From Apiotrichum sp. Y4204 (Eukaryota; Basidiomycota; Tremellomycetes; Trichosporonales; Trichosporonaceae), in the NCBI GenBank assembly GCA_025531455.1, contig JAMYHL010000026.1:124001-188000 (forward strand): DNA of 64,000 nt, in the 5' to 3' direction. The notes under the pieces were generated by a model that did no database searches, had not been told where the DNA came from, and was given only the letters and a program-made list of their open reading frames with translations. Position numbers and translations under genes: made by a program. Shown piece after piece: positions 11,098-22,702 of this stretch; within the stretch, counting starts at the first letter, position 1, and each line of letters begins with the position of its first letter.

Positions 11098-12161
11098 CTA
11101 CTGCTCCGCATCCTCGGTGACCTGGAAGATGAGTTTGTAGCCCGACACCTTCCCAAGCCTGAGCTCGACAAGCCCCTCGGGGAGCGCCTCGAGGCCCTTG
11201 CGCACCTCGACGGGCCCTGGGCGGATACCCTGCGCGATAATGTCCGGGAGACGCGTGTAAAAGTCGGACACCCAAGCGAGGATTTTTGGGTCAAACTTCT
11301 CGTGCTGTTGTCAGTGGGATCCAGTAGACACCATAATGGACAGCGCAGTGTGACTCACACCCTTGAACGCCCAGCTGAGCGCAACGGACTTGGCGCGACC
11401 CGTGGGATCCTCTAGAATGGCAATGTTCTTCCCGGGAGGAACGGCATCATTCGAGAGGTTCCAGGACGAGCCACCTGCAACTTCCGCACCGGCGACAGGC
11501 TCCAGCTTTCGGATCTGGGCGACCGCCGCGGGGACGTCGTGATAGCTGACGACCTTGTCCGCGCCGTAGCTCTTCACGAGATCAAAATTGCGCGGCCCAG
11601 ACGTAGCGACGACGCGGTATCCGGCCATCTTGGCGTATTCGATGAGGATGAGGCCGACGGACGTCGAGCCCCCCGAGACGAGCAGCCACGGCTCACCGTC
11701 AACCTTGTTGGGAGGGAACGGCGTGTCGAGGAAGTGGTAGAGGACAAGGGCGGCCGTCGTCCCACCAATACCGAATGTCGGCGCCTTGGAAAGCGGGAAA
11801 TTAGCCGGGACGTGCCACGCCTTGCCGGGGTCGACGTTTGTGTACTCTGCAGCCGCGCCCTCGCCGACGACGAGCCCACCCAGTGCAATGCCCGCAACGC
11901 GGTCGCCCTTCTTCCAGCCGCTCACGCCCTCGCCCACGTCCTCGACGACACCCGAGTAGTCCTTGCACAGCACCGCGCCCACTGGCGTAAATGCCTGCAG
12001 TAGCTTCCAGTCTACGGGGTTGAGCGCGACGTAGTGTACGCGGACGAGTAGGCGCCCCGGCGTCGCTGTCGGAGTGGGGACGTCCGCGACGTGTGCTGTA
12101 CCCTGTTGTTAGCGCTTATAGCTCGGAGACGTACGTTGGGACCTGCGACGACGGCCTTCAT
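11098..12161 (-). CDS. Zinc-type dehydrogenase / enoyl reductase-like (MDR)
   Basis: Predicted 325-residue medium-chain dehydrogenase/reductase of the fungal TOXD/trans-enoyl-reductase-like group, NAD(P)H dependent. Three exons: 12135-12161 (MKAVVAGPN), 11359-12102 and 11098-11304, with introns of 32 and 54 nt; length is a multiple of three. The GroES-like N-terminus includes VHYVALNPVDWKL and CKDYSGVVEDVG. The Rossmann segment has LLVSGGSTSVGLILIEYAK followed by VVATSGPRNFDLVKSYGAD. The structural zinc Cys cluster is absent, as in enoyl-reductase-type members. Not in a biosynthetic cluster here: neighbours are unrelated, so the substrate is unknown. Confidence 0.88.
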
Positions 12162-12604
12162 CTTGACTCTCTGAATGTGGTTGTGAGAGGGAGACAATGG
12201 GAACGACGACAGCCACCACATTTATATGAGGACGCCGGCTTGACCGGATACGGTGACGCCATCGACTATTGCTTGTGAATGACGTCGGACATGTCCGATC
12301 AAACGACGAGAGGTAACAATCACGATGAAAGAAGCATAGGTATTTACATGGGTATATAGGCCAGCTGAATGCTCTGAGAGCCCTCGGCGCGCAATGCGGC
12401 GTCCTCTTCACGCATCTGACCTATCCGTAGGGGTACATACGCGGATCCCCACGACCACGCCTCACCGCTGGTGTCAAACACGTCCACTCTGATCACGTCG
12501 GAGGGCAACATCCCTGCCGAGCACATGCAACATGTGAAGAACACCGCTGCATGCGTACACTATACAAACAGCAACCCAGGACAAGAAACACGCCTCCCTC
12601 TCAT
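12162..12604. other. Intergenic, MDR promoter and thioesterase 3' flank
   Basis: 443 bp without a recognisable gene. It carries the MDR promoter (TATA-like element at 12221-12226) and, to the right, the 3' UTR of the thioesterase gene. Confidence 0.6.
12221..12226 (-). promoter_or_regulatory. TATA-like element of MDR gene
   Basis: Reverse complement reads TATAAA about 60 bp upstream of the MDR start codon at 12161. Position and sequence fit a core promoter TATA box. Confidence 0.5.
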
Positions 12605-13934
12605 TCACAGCCGCGCAGTTTCCTTGCGCGGCCGCTTGCCCTCAGCCTGGGCACGCACGACACCCTCCTGGCTCGTCGTGGCGATGAGCACGCCGTCCTC
12701 GGTATACACGCGCCCGGTGACAACGCCACGTCCGGCGGAGAGGTCCACCGCCACGGCGTCGATCACGTGCAGTACCGGCTGTGTGCCGTCGTAGCTTGGC
12801 GGGAAGGGGTAGAAGTGAATCGTGTGGTCGATCGTGGCCTGTGGGTGAGCGAAATATTCGACGCTTCAACAGTTTATAGCAGCTCGTACTCACCACCATG
12901 CCCAGCCTTGGGTCCGACTTGGCACTCAGGCCAATTGTCCGGCTTGCCGTCGCAACCGTCTGCGAGTCCGTCATGTATCCGATCATCGCGCGAATCTCGT
13001 TGGTAGTCATACGCGAGCCGGACATCCGGGGCTTGAGCCAGAGGGCGCGGGAAGCGTGGTTCTTCCCCGACTGCCCGCGTCCACGGATAGCCATGAGCGG
13101 GCGCTCCGTGCCCGTGTCCTGAAGTCAGCCAAGATCCAGGTTATAAGGGAGTTCACTCACGGCCAGGAACGCGTTCTTCGTCTCCTCGTTTGTCGCGATA
13201 CGGACACCAAAGTCCCCCATAGAGGTGACATAGTCCTTCCAGCGGTTGGTGGGATCGTTAGCTACCGCAAACGGCTTGATCCCGGCGGGTACAGGCCGCT
13301 GGTACCGCGTAGCGAAGGGGACGGGCCCGTCATCGTCCTCCTCCGGCTCGGCGTTTGTCACTTTTGCCGCGACGGCCGGCGCGATGGGCACCGGCGGGAC
13401 TGTGAAGGATGCCATCAGGATGAAGATTGTTTCCGAGTTTTGGATCGCGTGCACGAGGCTGTCGTTAGTGGTGCCCACTCCCATGGCGAGAAAAGCGAAC
13501 CCCAAAGGAGAAACCGGCGGGGGGGTCGTATCCTCACGACTCCCACTCACCGGGTCACATAGCTCTTTCCGTCGCGCAGCCTCTCAACGGCATAAGTAAC
13601 GGGAACGCGCGAGTCACACCTGCGATCCTGTCAGTGGGGTCCATTATTTTCAAACCGAATGCGTACGGGAGAAGGAAGTAGCACTGCAAGAGTCAGTCAC
13701 ATTGCGAAAGCAAAAACAAGTCTCCCACGGCCCACTCACATGCTGCGAGTGCAAGTCCTTCCCCTCGACAGTCTTGATCGCCGCCATGAGCGCCTGGCCG
13801 ATAACCTGTCCGCCAAAGACACCGCGGTTTCCCGGCGGGGTCCAGAGATTCTCGGCGCGGAACGACTCGAGGCCCAACAGGCGCCCTGTCGGCGTGACGG
13901 ACAGCGACTCGTGCATCGACTTGAGTTCGGGCAT
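12605..13934 (-). CDS. TES1: Acyl-CoA thioesterase II, peroxisomal (TES1/ACOT8 type)
   Basis: Double hot-dog acyl-CoA thioesterase (TesB/ACOT8 family), roughly 330 residues, hydrolysing acyl-CoA to fatty acid and CoA in peroxisomal beta-oxidation. Six exons with short introns. The start at 13934 gives MPELKSMHESLSVTPTGRLL. The first hot-dog has GNRGVFGGQVIGQAL; the middle has RLRDGKSYVTR and ETIFILMASF. The C-terminal hot-dog has ATIDHTIHFYPF, with the catalytic-type Asp, and ATTSQEGVVR, with the Gln of the Asp-Thr/Ser-Gln triad. The protein ends in ...TARL; ARL is an acceptable PTS1 signal, supporting peroxisomal location. There is an acidic Pro/Asp-rich insertion between the domains. It is divergent from the OXLD1-like gene. 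Confidence 0.92.
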
Positions 13935-14624
13935 GGTGGGTACTGTAAAGTGAGAGTGTGTAAGAGAGTGAAAGAGGCGAAGAGAGCAGGATCGCATGCA
14001 CAAGTCAGCTGCTATATTATATCGCGGGCCGTCGCCTAAATCGCTTTTCCCCACTGGAGTTGGGCGTCGAGTACTGCCGTGCAGCTTGCACGCTCGATAC
14101 CGATTGCCGGTCACGATCACGGCTGGATATCCATTCCGTGGCGGAGGTGGGGATTGTGGGGCGGCCAGAGCCGCTCGACTGTTTCGGCGGCCCGGAGGTG
14201 TGCGATTCCACCACATGGTATAAACCCCCCAGGTTCTAGAAAAGAATATCGGTGACGCTTCGGCGACCACGGCATTGCTGACTGATGAATGAATGATCAG
14301 CAGGCAGTTCAATCTGATCATTGAGCTTGACGCGTCGGGGATCGGCATAACTTCCGATCTTGCTCCGAATGGTCATGCTTACGAGCATTACATACTTGGG
14401 CGTGATGGATGGTCCAAGCCGCCCTAGAGGGTTGGTAGATGTTGTGTTCTCTCCATCACCTCCACCGTTAGTAAGACGTAGAGTGGGCCCCGCATAGTGC
14501 ACATTGCGTCCCACTTTTGACGAATGACACTCCGTCAAACTCGCTCACAAGATCAACGACCACATCCTCGCCAAAATCAAAATATTCAACATTGTCACCC
14601 ATCACACGCGCCATACGATATGCC
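13935..14624. promoter_or_regulatory. Divergent promoter thioesterase / OXLD1-like gene
   Basis: 690 bp between divergent start codons. On the thioesterase side the minus strand carries an AT-rich TATAATATA-type element near 14012-14022, about 80 bp upstream of the start. No gene seen. Confidence 0.55.
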
Positions 14625-15230
14625 ATGACGGCCCCCCTGCGACAACTGTGCCCCATTCTGTCTCTCCGGCCCACTGGGCTGTTGAGCGCACGGCGCGCAT
14701 TCTCCTCCACCCCGGTCGCGTACCCCGATCTCATGGCCAAGTTCCGCCGACGTCCAGTGCCTCCTCCACCCCCACCGCAACAGCACAACGAGCTCCCACA
14801 AGCTCCCGTCGGTCCATCAACGCCGACCGAGGGCGGAGTTACAGTCGCGGGTGTGCGCATTCCCGAACGGCCGCCGGTGCCAGGTGATGAAGGTGAGTAA
14901 CAAGTAGCCGGGGATAGCTGCTAGGCTCCGCTATCGCTCTATCGTTACTCACACATAGCGTGCTGCATGTCCGGATGCGTACATTGTGTGCTCACCTTGT
15001 ATGCGGAGGATCTCGAGGCTTTCAATACCGCGGTCAAGAAGGCCCGCGCAGCTCTCGAGGAACAGGGCGTTCCGCGAGGAAAGTGGCCCGCGGTAGTCAC
15101 CGAGGATAGAGAAAACCCGGATGACGTGCCCAAGCCTGTGGACCCGACGATGGCGGCCTTCATGGCGTGAGTCCCCGATTTTAAGGAACATCCTGACACC
15201 AGACTCGAAATGAAGCTCAAGAAGAAATAG
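14625..15230 (+). CDS. OXLD1-like mitochondrial protein (oxidoreductase-like domain)
   Basis: 167 residues in three exons (14625-14892, 14959-15166 and 15203-15230; introns 66 and 36 nt). The ATG at 14625 is preferred over an upstream in-frame one because it directly begins an Arg/Leu-rich, acid-free mitochondrial presequence (MTAPLRQLCPILSLRPTGLL). A Pro-rich segment and IPERPPVPGDE lead into the oxidoreductase-like domain signature CCMSGCVHCVLTLYAEDLEA, with its CCxxxCxxC cluster and following acidic helix. The C-terminus is a short Lys-rich tail. Family members are small mitochondrial proteins of poorly known biochemical role, so only family and location are claimed. Confidence 0.87.
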
Positions 15231-15484
15231 AAGCATCACCTGCATGTTGTTCGACCCATGTATCATTACTACTCTTCGATCTGTGGAGCGCATGTCAGCG
15301 AGGATGAGGCGCTGCTTCGCGAGAGGCGGCTCAGCCACGTTACTAACTAACCTCAACCGTCTTCTCTTACTACGCTGGTGGGCGGATGGAGGGAAGGATG
15401 CTATGGCTCCATCCCATTTGCTGAGTGTGAAGTTTGTTTTTACCTGCCAGGTGCGTCAGAAACCCGATATGTTCCTCCTCACCT

Positions 15485-16162
15485 TCAATCGGAGACGTTG
15501 ATACTCGTGACTGCCTCGTTTTCCTCTGTAAGTCAGCTTTTTTGGTCTTCTCTCTCCGACTCACTCTCGATGAGATCCTTGATGGTCGCAAGGAAGCCCC
15601 GCTTCATCCGCTCCTCCTCGGCGAGAATGGCCGCCTGTTCACGCGCAAAATCGGCCAACACAGCCTCCAGCTCGATGCTGCAGTCACGCAGCTCCTTGTT
15701 CGCATTGGCGATAATTTCGTCCTCCTTCGCGAGGTCGGCGCGGAATCTCGCGTACCATTCTTCGCTGTGGTTTAAGAGGAGATTTCAGTCATAGCTGGGA
15801 GGAACTCACAGCTCGGCCTTGTGCGTCACCTCGACCATGTGCCTGTATTTCTCAAGCTGTGGTCAACGAGAAAGTCACTCGGCCATTACACGCGGCGCTG
15901 GGAACGTACCACGCTGTCGATGTTCTTGTGCCCTTCCTTGCTGATCGCCGCCGCCTTCCTTTTCGCCGCGTTGACCGCTTCCTTCACTGCAGCGTTGAAT
16001 GTTTCCTCGAGGTTGAAGCTGATGTGTGTAAGTGACCGACATTCGCGCCGGAAGGAAGGCAGGAGAGGGTTGTCAAAGGTGGGGTCTGACTTACTGAGTC
16101 ATTTCGCCATCGTCGCTCTCCGGGTCGGAGTTGTCCTTGACTTTCTTGGTCTTGCGGGCCAT
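15485..16162 (-). CDS. Unknown small coiled-coil protein
   Basis: About 160 residues, assembled from five exons with 39-95 nt introns. It starts MARKTKKVKDNSDPESDDGE (basic then acidic, likely nuclear), then FNLEETFNAAVKEAVNAAKR, LEKYRHMVEVTHKAELEEWY and a long heptad-rich helix containing ELRDCSIELEAVLADFA and AAILAEEERMKRGFLATIKD. The last intron (39 nt) leads to a short tail ending VTSINVSD; without it, translation would stop about 11 codons into the intron. The protein is essentially one charged coiled coil. I do not recognise the family. The layout faintly recalls Cor1/SYCP3-like chromosome-axis proteins, but that is weak. Its 3' end converges on the OXLD1-like gene. Confidence 0.65.
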
Positions 16163-16682
16163 GATGGAGAGATGGTGTGACGCTGTGGGAAGATGAAGAG
16201 TTGGTGGAAAGAGTGAAGGTAAGAGTATGAGAGACAGTGGAAAGGTGCAGAGTAAGAGTCGGGTGGACACAAACAAGAACGAGGAAGGCAGTTTGCAACC
16301 ATGCAACCGCTGATCCGATGGCAACAAACAGTGTACAGTCATCCATGACCATCCAACGATCAACCCCAAATACCGCCCAATCATAGCAGGGAAGACACCA
16401 AACCCGAAGAGCTCGATGCATCCGATGTAGCCCATTACTCCACATTCATACAGATTATGAATCCCTACGCCCAAACCCGTAGCTGATGCTGTACCCTCAG
16501 TAGAACAGGAGTTTAACATTTGGCGCTCGTTCGTCAAGATACCCAGCCGCCCTTGTTGACGAAGGTCCCCGACTTCTCAGTTGATTCCATCGCCTGACCG
16601 CCTCGGTCTCATTATTTCAATTTGGCTAACACTCTTTGTGCTGTCAAGTGTGCAAGTACAGTGTAATTCATAGTACAGATGT
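16163..16682. other. Intergenic, promoter of coiled-coil gene
   Basis: 520 bp between the coiled-coil gene's start and RPC25's stop, both on the minus strand. No recognisable gene; the first part should be the coiled-coil gene's leader and promoter. Confidence 0.55.
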
Positions 16683-17805
16683 CTACGCCTGCTCCTCTCC
16701 CTCCTCTCCCTCCTCTCCCTCGCCCCACCAGCTCACGAGGCCCAAACCCTGCTCAGCGACAGCTGCAATGACTCGAAACCCAGCCTTGGCATGCGGGTCC
16801 TCGTCAGCATCCTCCGTCTTTTCTCCTTCTTCCTTTGCTCGTGGCGGTCCCGGCTCATTCTCCTGCCACTCGAGACTGTCGACGCGGAATCGGATCGGCT
16901 CTCCGATATCGTAGTAGAATCGTTCTGGAATAAGTACCCAAGCAAAGGAGTGGGGGGTAGACGGCGCTGGGAACCCTTCGACCTCACAACCATCACCACA
17001 AGGATGACATCCAACACTCACCAGATTTGACAGTGTTCTGAAGTGCAATCGCGTCTAGCGGTGGTCCGTCGTCTCCAGGGTACCAAAAGAAGCGCTTCTC
17101 ATTCTCGTCACTGTGTGTTAGAACCAACGATAATTTGGATACTCACTAAGCTGAGTTGGGGGGGAGAAGTGTCGGAGGGATGTAGATGTCCTCGAAGAAC
17201 CCGAGCGATACTGTCTGTCAGTACGGTCCACAAACGCTCCGAATCTGCTTGCGCTTGGACTTACCTCGTATGTATTGGGGCGTTGTGCTCAATACCTTTC
17301 CGACGATAACCTCGCCAACAAAAGGAGAGAATAGAAGGACGCGAAATGATACTGTGGCGAGGTCAGTTCTCTCGTTGGTAGGGAGGCCTCGTCGATCTGT
17401 CGCCCCACACGCCCCCATTTGTCATACCAGCTCACACGCCCCACATCCCTCGGAACATCCCCCAAGATACTCACCCTTGTAGTACATCTGTCCATTCCCC
17501 CATGTTACTCGCCCCTCCTGCGCCGTGAGGATGTCGAACACCGACAACGCCAGTCCTCGCTCCTGGATCAAACGGTTCGCAAACCTGCCACCGGTGAGTA
17601 TCATCATTAGGCGCCAAGCGTCGCTTTAGCACATACTTCTTGTTTAACGCATCCTGGATCGTTACCGCCGGGTCTATTCCGAACGTCTTGGGCGCGACGG
17701 GGATCGTGTCCTGGCGTGAGTACGAGCTGCTGAACGTAGCAAGGAGACCTTGGGTTCTGACACCTGCTGATTGTCACTCACTTTGACCGCAATAAGATTG
17801 AACAT
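16683..17805 (-). CDS. RPC25: RNA polymerase III subunit RPC25 (Rpc8)
   Basis: About 229 residues; the Rpb7-like stalk subunit of RNA polymerase III, which acts in transcription initiation of tRNA and 5S genes. Seven exons are needed. The first encodes only MFNLIAVK and is followed by DTIPVAPKTFGIDPAVTIQD, the N-terminal SHS2/tip domain. The linker VSFRVLLFSPFVGEVIVGKV starts the OB fold, followed by SLGFFEDIYIPPTLLPP, RFFWYPGDDGPPLD and ERFYYDIGEPIRFRVDSLEW, all close to known RPC25 proteins. The C-terminus ends in an unusual (GEEGEE) acidic repeat encoded by a CCTCTC microsatellite (about 16688-16722). It shares a promoter with the divergent nucleotide carrier gene. Confidence 0.93.
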
Positions 17806-18351
17806 GCCGTCACTCAGCTCGTCTTCATGCCCACAGTGACCGAAGGTGTTCTAGGAGAGTTGTGATGCTGATTCCTCTAGAAGCGTCGGGCGGGATGCTG
17901 CCTCTGTTATCACAAACAGCTCCTCATGTACTCGAAGACTTTGACGACCTCCACCTCTGAATCTGGAAAACCTCAACTTCTCAGTCTGTTGTGTACCTGG
18001 GTGTCATACGGTGATCCTTTTGGTTCCGTTGCCACTCCCTCCGTCTCCGAATATCCACGGCATATTAACCCGTTTTCCGGTCTCTGGCCGGCCGCGCCTG
18101 AGATGACGGTGAAAATAATTTCAGTCAACGCCGGCCAAGCCCCTCTTCGCCTTCTGCTCACGGACGGTGGGACTCTGCATCTCGATATACCACATCTTGG
18201 TTCTGCACAAAAGAGACAATATCCGATTCTGTTCCTCAGTTCTGCGGACTACACTTCTGGTCGGCTCGATACCATCGCCCTCTTGCCCAGCGTCGCCACT
18301 GTACCCCTTTACGACTTGCCGGACACGTCCCGATAGAACCCTTAGAACACC
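17806..18351. promoter_or_regulatory. Divergent promoter RPC25 / RIM2-like carrier
   Basis: 546 bp between divergent start codons. A 136-codon ORF (17926-18336) lies just upstream of the carrier start and ends 15 nt before it. It lacks recognisable domains and is treated as chance or leader sequence. Confidence 0.5.
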
Positions 18352-19752
18352 ATGTCCGCCCAGACCGGTGCGGCGCCTTCGTCGTCTCGCCTCATTCCCC
18401 TGCCAAAGAAGAAGAGGGAGCTACATGGATGGCAGCACTCGCTGGCCGGAAGGTGAGCCAAGCTCATCGATGTTTGACGCACCCGAGCTTGTGGCTAACG
18501 GCAGTTTGGGCGGCATGGCTGGAGCCCTCGTGACGTCTCCCTTCGACGTCGTCAAGGTGGGAAATCGGGCAAGGATGGAGCTGACGATATAGACACGCCT
18601 GCAGTCCGACCTCTTCAAGGTTCATCCGCCGTCGCCAGCGAAGAACGGGAACGGGAATGCAGCGGCTGTGTTCCAGCACGAGGCGGAGATGGCTGCCAAG
18701 CAGGCAACGAAGCAGGTGCCACGCCGAAGCGGCGTCGTCGGTGGACTGTACCAGTTTGTCGACACCCTCTACCTCATTCGCCGGATACAGGTCGAGGAGG
18801 GCTGGCGTGCGCTGTACCGCGGTCTGGGGCCGAGTCTTGGTGGCATTATTCCTGCTCGGTGAGTAGAGCTTGCTTGTGACTGTGTTGTGTGCACGATCAC
18901 GGAAGTTGTGGGCCTGCCTGTTCGTGTTGGTAGCGGCCTATTTGGACAGGTCGACGGACATTCTTAACTGGACTGTCGTCTAGCTCAGTTGATGTGGATC
19001 TGGAAGGTGACATGCTCACACGCAGTGCCATCAACTTCTACTTCTACCCGACCTCAAAAGCCTTCCTTGCCAAAGCGTTCCCAAACGCGCCGACAGAGAA
19101 GGTTGGACAGACCTCCGAAGATTCCCCCTTGGTCCATCTTGGAGCCGCGGTCATCGCTGGTGTCATGACATCGACCGGAACGAACCCCATTTGGGTCGTC
19201 AAGACGCGTCTGCAGCTTTCGGCACGAAAACGTGAGGCGCTGGTCGGTGAGCCGCGCTCGGCATACGGCATGACCATGCACATCATCCGGAGTGAGGGCC
19301 TCAAGGGTCTGTACCGTGGTCTGTCGGCATCGTACCTTGGTGTCTCGGAGGGTGTCATCCAGTGGGTGCTGTATGAGCGCTTCAAGCGTATCGGGCGGAC
19401 CCGCAGCGTCGACATGGACGACCAACAGACGCCGCTGCTGAGCAAGATCGGCTCGATTCTCGGCGCGTCCGGCGGTGCCAAGGCCATTGCGTCTCTTATC
19501 ACTTACCCGCACGAAGTGATCCGCACTCGTCTCCGTCAGCCGGCTGTCAACGGCGTTCAGAAGTACACTGGCCTCCTGCAGACGCTCAAGCTTGTCATCA
19601 AGGAAGAGGGCGTGAGCAGCTTGTACGGTGGTCTGACAGCGCACATGCTCCGTGTTGTTCCCAACGCCGCGTGCATGTTCCTTATCTACGAGCTTGTTGC
19701 GGCCAAGCTCGGCAGCGTAACCGAGGTTATTGAAGAGGAGCGCCTTGCCTAA
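18352..19752 (+). CDS. RIM2: Mitochondrial pyrimidine nucleotide carrier (RIM2/SLC25A33-36 type)
   Basis: 381 residues, four exons: 18352-18452, 18505-18556, 18593-18858 and 19026-19752. Introns are 52, 36 and an untypically long 167 nt. It has the three-fold mitochondrial carrier architecture with signature motifs SPFDVVKTRLQ, NPIWVVKTRLQ and YPHEVIRTRLRQ. The non-acidic second motif (NPIW) and the enlarged first matrix loop (a Lys/Ala/Gln-rich stretch) are features of the RIM2 subfamily, which exchanges pyrimidine nucleotides across the inner membrane for mitochondrial DNA and RNA synthesis. Length matches yeast RIM2 (377). The N-terminus is Ser/Lys-rich with no cleavable presequence. Confidence 0.9.
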
Positions 19753-20563
19753 TCTGGCCGACCACAACCACCAACATATCACCTTATCCTTAACGTCCTG
19801 CAGGCCGGCAAGAAACCGCCCCGCATCCAAAACCGCTCTTCCACCCAGCGATCATTCGGACCATCATTGCATAGGTACACATACCCCACTCGCATGTATC
19901 ACTAGCACCAGCTCGGGGAGGCAGAGGCCGCAAGCGCGGCGAGTAGGGCATGGAGGTGGCGAGACATGACGAATTGTCCGCCGTCGTCTTTGGAGAACAT
20001 GCTGAACTTGAACTGCGCAACTCATCATTCTCCTCCAAGCTGCAGAGCTGCTTGCACTTCACGCTGACCACGTCACATACATTAACCTCTCTGCAGCGGA
20101 GCTCTCCCATCCGCGTTCCGACTGTCTTTCTGGCTTCAACGGTCTCGCGGCACCCTGGGCGCGGCTGCTCTCTTCTGCAGCTCAACCACAGATTATGTAA
20201 AGGAACTCCCCACCGACGCCCCTCTTCCTCCGTTGTAAGAATCTAACACTGACATGTTGGAGCTAGCATTGTCATGTATTTTCCGAGTATGAACTGCATT
20301 GTAGCCAAATTACATGAACAGTAATAATATCTCAAGAGAACTAGTCAAAACACGGCGAAATCAAAGTGCCACATTCAGCCAACAAACCAAGTGCCACACC
20401 ATCTCGATGTCTCGATCCACCACACGTTCACCATTCTGCACGAACAGATGCATGTATAAATTTGATACTGTACATAGTTTCAAGAAGGGGATGATACTAG
20501 GGGATTACTATTAGTGGGCAGTATAGGATGTTGTAGCGTGTGTGTGCGTTTAATGAGGAGGAA
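19753..20563. other. Convergent intergenic region
   Basis: 811 bp between the 3' ends of the RIM2-like and ABCG genes. It is AT-richer after 20270. It should contain both 3' UTRs; no gene seen. Confidence 0.6.
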
Positions 20564-22702
20564 TTAACGGCGGACCGCAAGGATGAGGTACATGACCACG
20601 CGGTAGAGGACGATAATGCCGACGAGAATGGCCGCGTACACGCCCATGTTGATGCCGCCAAACTCGAGGTAGTCGATAACGTCCTGTCCGGAGACTACGC
20701 ACTGACCGTGGGCAGCGATGGTGGCCTGTGACGGCGGGAAAACACACATGCACGAGCCATCGGGCAGCGTCGCCGAGTTACACTGGAAGAGCTCGCCTAC
20801 GAGGTCGTTCTTGGCCAGAATTTCAAAGGCGTACGTTTGGTACGACATCCAGTGGAATGAATAGTACCAGAAGCGCGGGAGGGAGCGTGCGCGGATAAAG
20901 AATCCTTGGACACACATCCAGAAACCGTTCATGAAGGCCGAAAGGGCGAGCGCGGCGATGAAAATCGGGACAATGGCGGAAATGAGCATTGCCTGGGTCT
21001 CGGCGGCGAAGAGGGCGAGGAAGAGGAAGGCGAGGAAACGGAAGAAATGTCCCGCGCCGGGGTGCAGCCCGATCGCCCAGTAGATAATAAGGGAGAAAAG
21101 AAGAGCACACATGAAGAGGAACGGGAGAGTGACCAGGGTGTTGGCAATCATGAATGGGAACGCGCCGTAGAGGCCATTACGGCGCTCCCGGAGGAAGACG
21201 GAGCGTTCCTCGAGGAAGGACGGGATACCGGCAACAGACATGAAGGCGAGGAAGGCAACGGAGAAGAAGTGGACAGAGAGGCGGTCGTTGATCTTGCCGT
21301 CCGACTTGGCGAGGCGGATCCAGATGGTGGCAAGCAGAAGACCCATGCCGACGTACATGCCGAGACGCATGCCATAAGCAAGTAGGTTGCGCGAATAGTT
21401 GATGAGCGTGCGCTCCATCAGAGTTCCAGTTATAGCAATCCGGTTTGCGAGGGTCTTTTTCTGAACCACATGCTGGGGCTCGATTGAGACAGGACCGTCA
21501 TTGATAGACGAGGGCTTTGTGGCATCTGCAGCCTTCTGCGCCTCCCAGAGCTTCTGCACGACACCGTCCTTCTCGCCGCCACCGCCAAAGTCGGTGGACA
21601 CGAGATCGAGGAGGTGGTCGGCGGGGTTGTGGAACTGGGGGATTGGGTGGCCGATTTCAGCACAGCGGACGGCGGCGGTGTCGAGGGTGCCGTTGAATGC
21701 GACGCGGCCCTTGGCAAGAACCATCATGTTGTCGAAAAGCTGGAGTGTTTCGATAGACGGGGCGTGGATTGTGGCAATGACAATGATGCCCTCCGTCTCG
21801 GCGATGCGGCGGATTGAAGCCATAACCTCGCGTGCCGAGGCCGAGTCGAGACCCGAAGTTGGCTCGTCGAGGAACAGAATACGCGGGAAGGTAACCAGAC
21901 CACAGCCGACAGTGACACGGCGCTTCTGGCCGCCCGAGATACCGCGCTGGATGGGGGTACCGATCTTGACGTTGTCACAGCTGTTGAGACCGAGAGCCTG
22001 GATGATGTCTTCTACGCGGTCGCGAGTCTGGGAGCGGGTAGCCTTTGGGTTGCTTAGACGAGCGGCGAAACGAATTGTCTCGCGGACGGTGAGCACACCG
22101 TAATCTATGTGTCAGGAACGCCACAAGTGAAAGTCAAGTATGAAACTTACGCTCATCGGACTGTTCAACGAACGAAGAGACATCCGACATGGACGCCGCG
22201 TCGAGAAGGTGACCATTGAGACGAGCCTAGACATGGTTAGTCGGCGGTCTTTCACTTCTATCGCGGATACTCACTTCACCGCCCTCGAGAGCGCGTTTGC
22301 GGAATGACATGAGGTCAAGCAGCGTGGACTTTCCGGCACCCCTGGATAGTTAGTATCCCGTGTACTACGGCATGTCTGTGCCACTCACGATGGGCCGAGA
22401 ATAGCCAGCATCTAAAGAGTCAGTACCTTGTCCAGGGCTGTTTATTTTCCACGTACCTGGCCCCTGGAGACCTTTACAGAAACATCGTCGACTAGTTTCT
22501 TGTGGCCCTCCTTCTTGTCCTTGACGGCAAAGGACAGGTTCTGGAAGGTGACTTGCGAGCCGACGGGCAGCGAGGTGTGGCTGTTGATGGGTTTGACTTT
22601 ATTGATAGTCATGGTTGGATATGATGATCGTTCAGACGATGGTGTGAGAGATATGGAATTGGCGAGTGGTACTGGCAAGTCCTCGTCGTACAGCTCGTGC
22701 AT
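20564..22702 (-). CDS. ABCG-family half transporter
   Basis: About 650 residues with one nucleotide-binding domain followed by one six-helix membrane domain (the reverse NBD-TMD order of the ABCG/White family, ABCG2-like); such proteins dimerise to export lipids or drugs. Five exons; the last (20564-~22106) carries most of the protein. The start at 22702 (MHELYDEDLPVPLAN) is the first in-frame ATG. Walker A GPSGAGKST is split by an intron between the Ser and Gly codons. The signature ISGGQKRRV, Walker B ILFLDEPTSGLDSASA and H-loop ATIHAPS are intact. The last external loop has several Cys (FQCNSATLPDGSCMC), as in ABCG2. Substrate unknown. Confidence 0.92.

Noticed and set aside
17926..18336. 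136-codon ORF just upstream of the RIM2-like gene
   Set aside because: No domain, ends within the carrier's leader; more likely upstream sequence than a separate gene.
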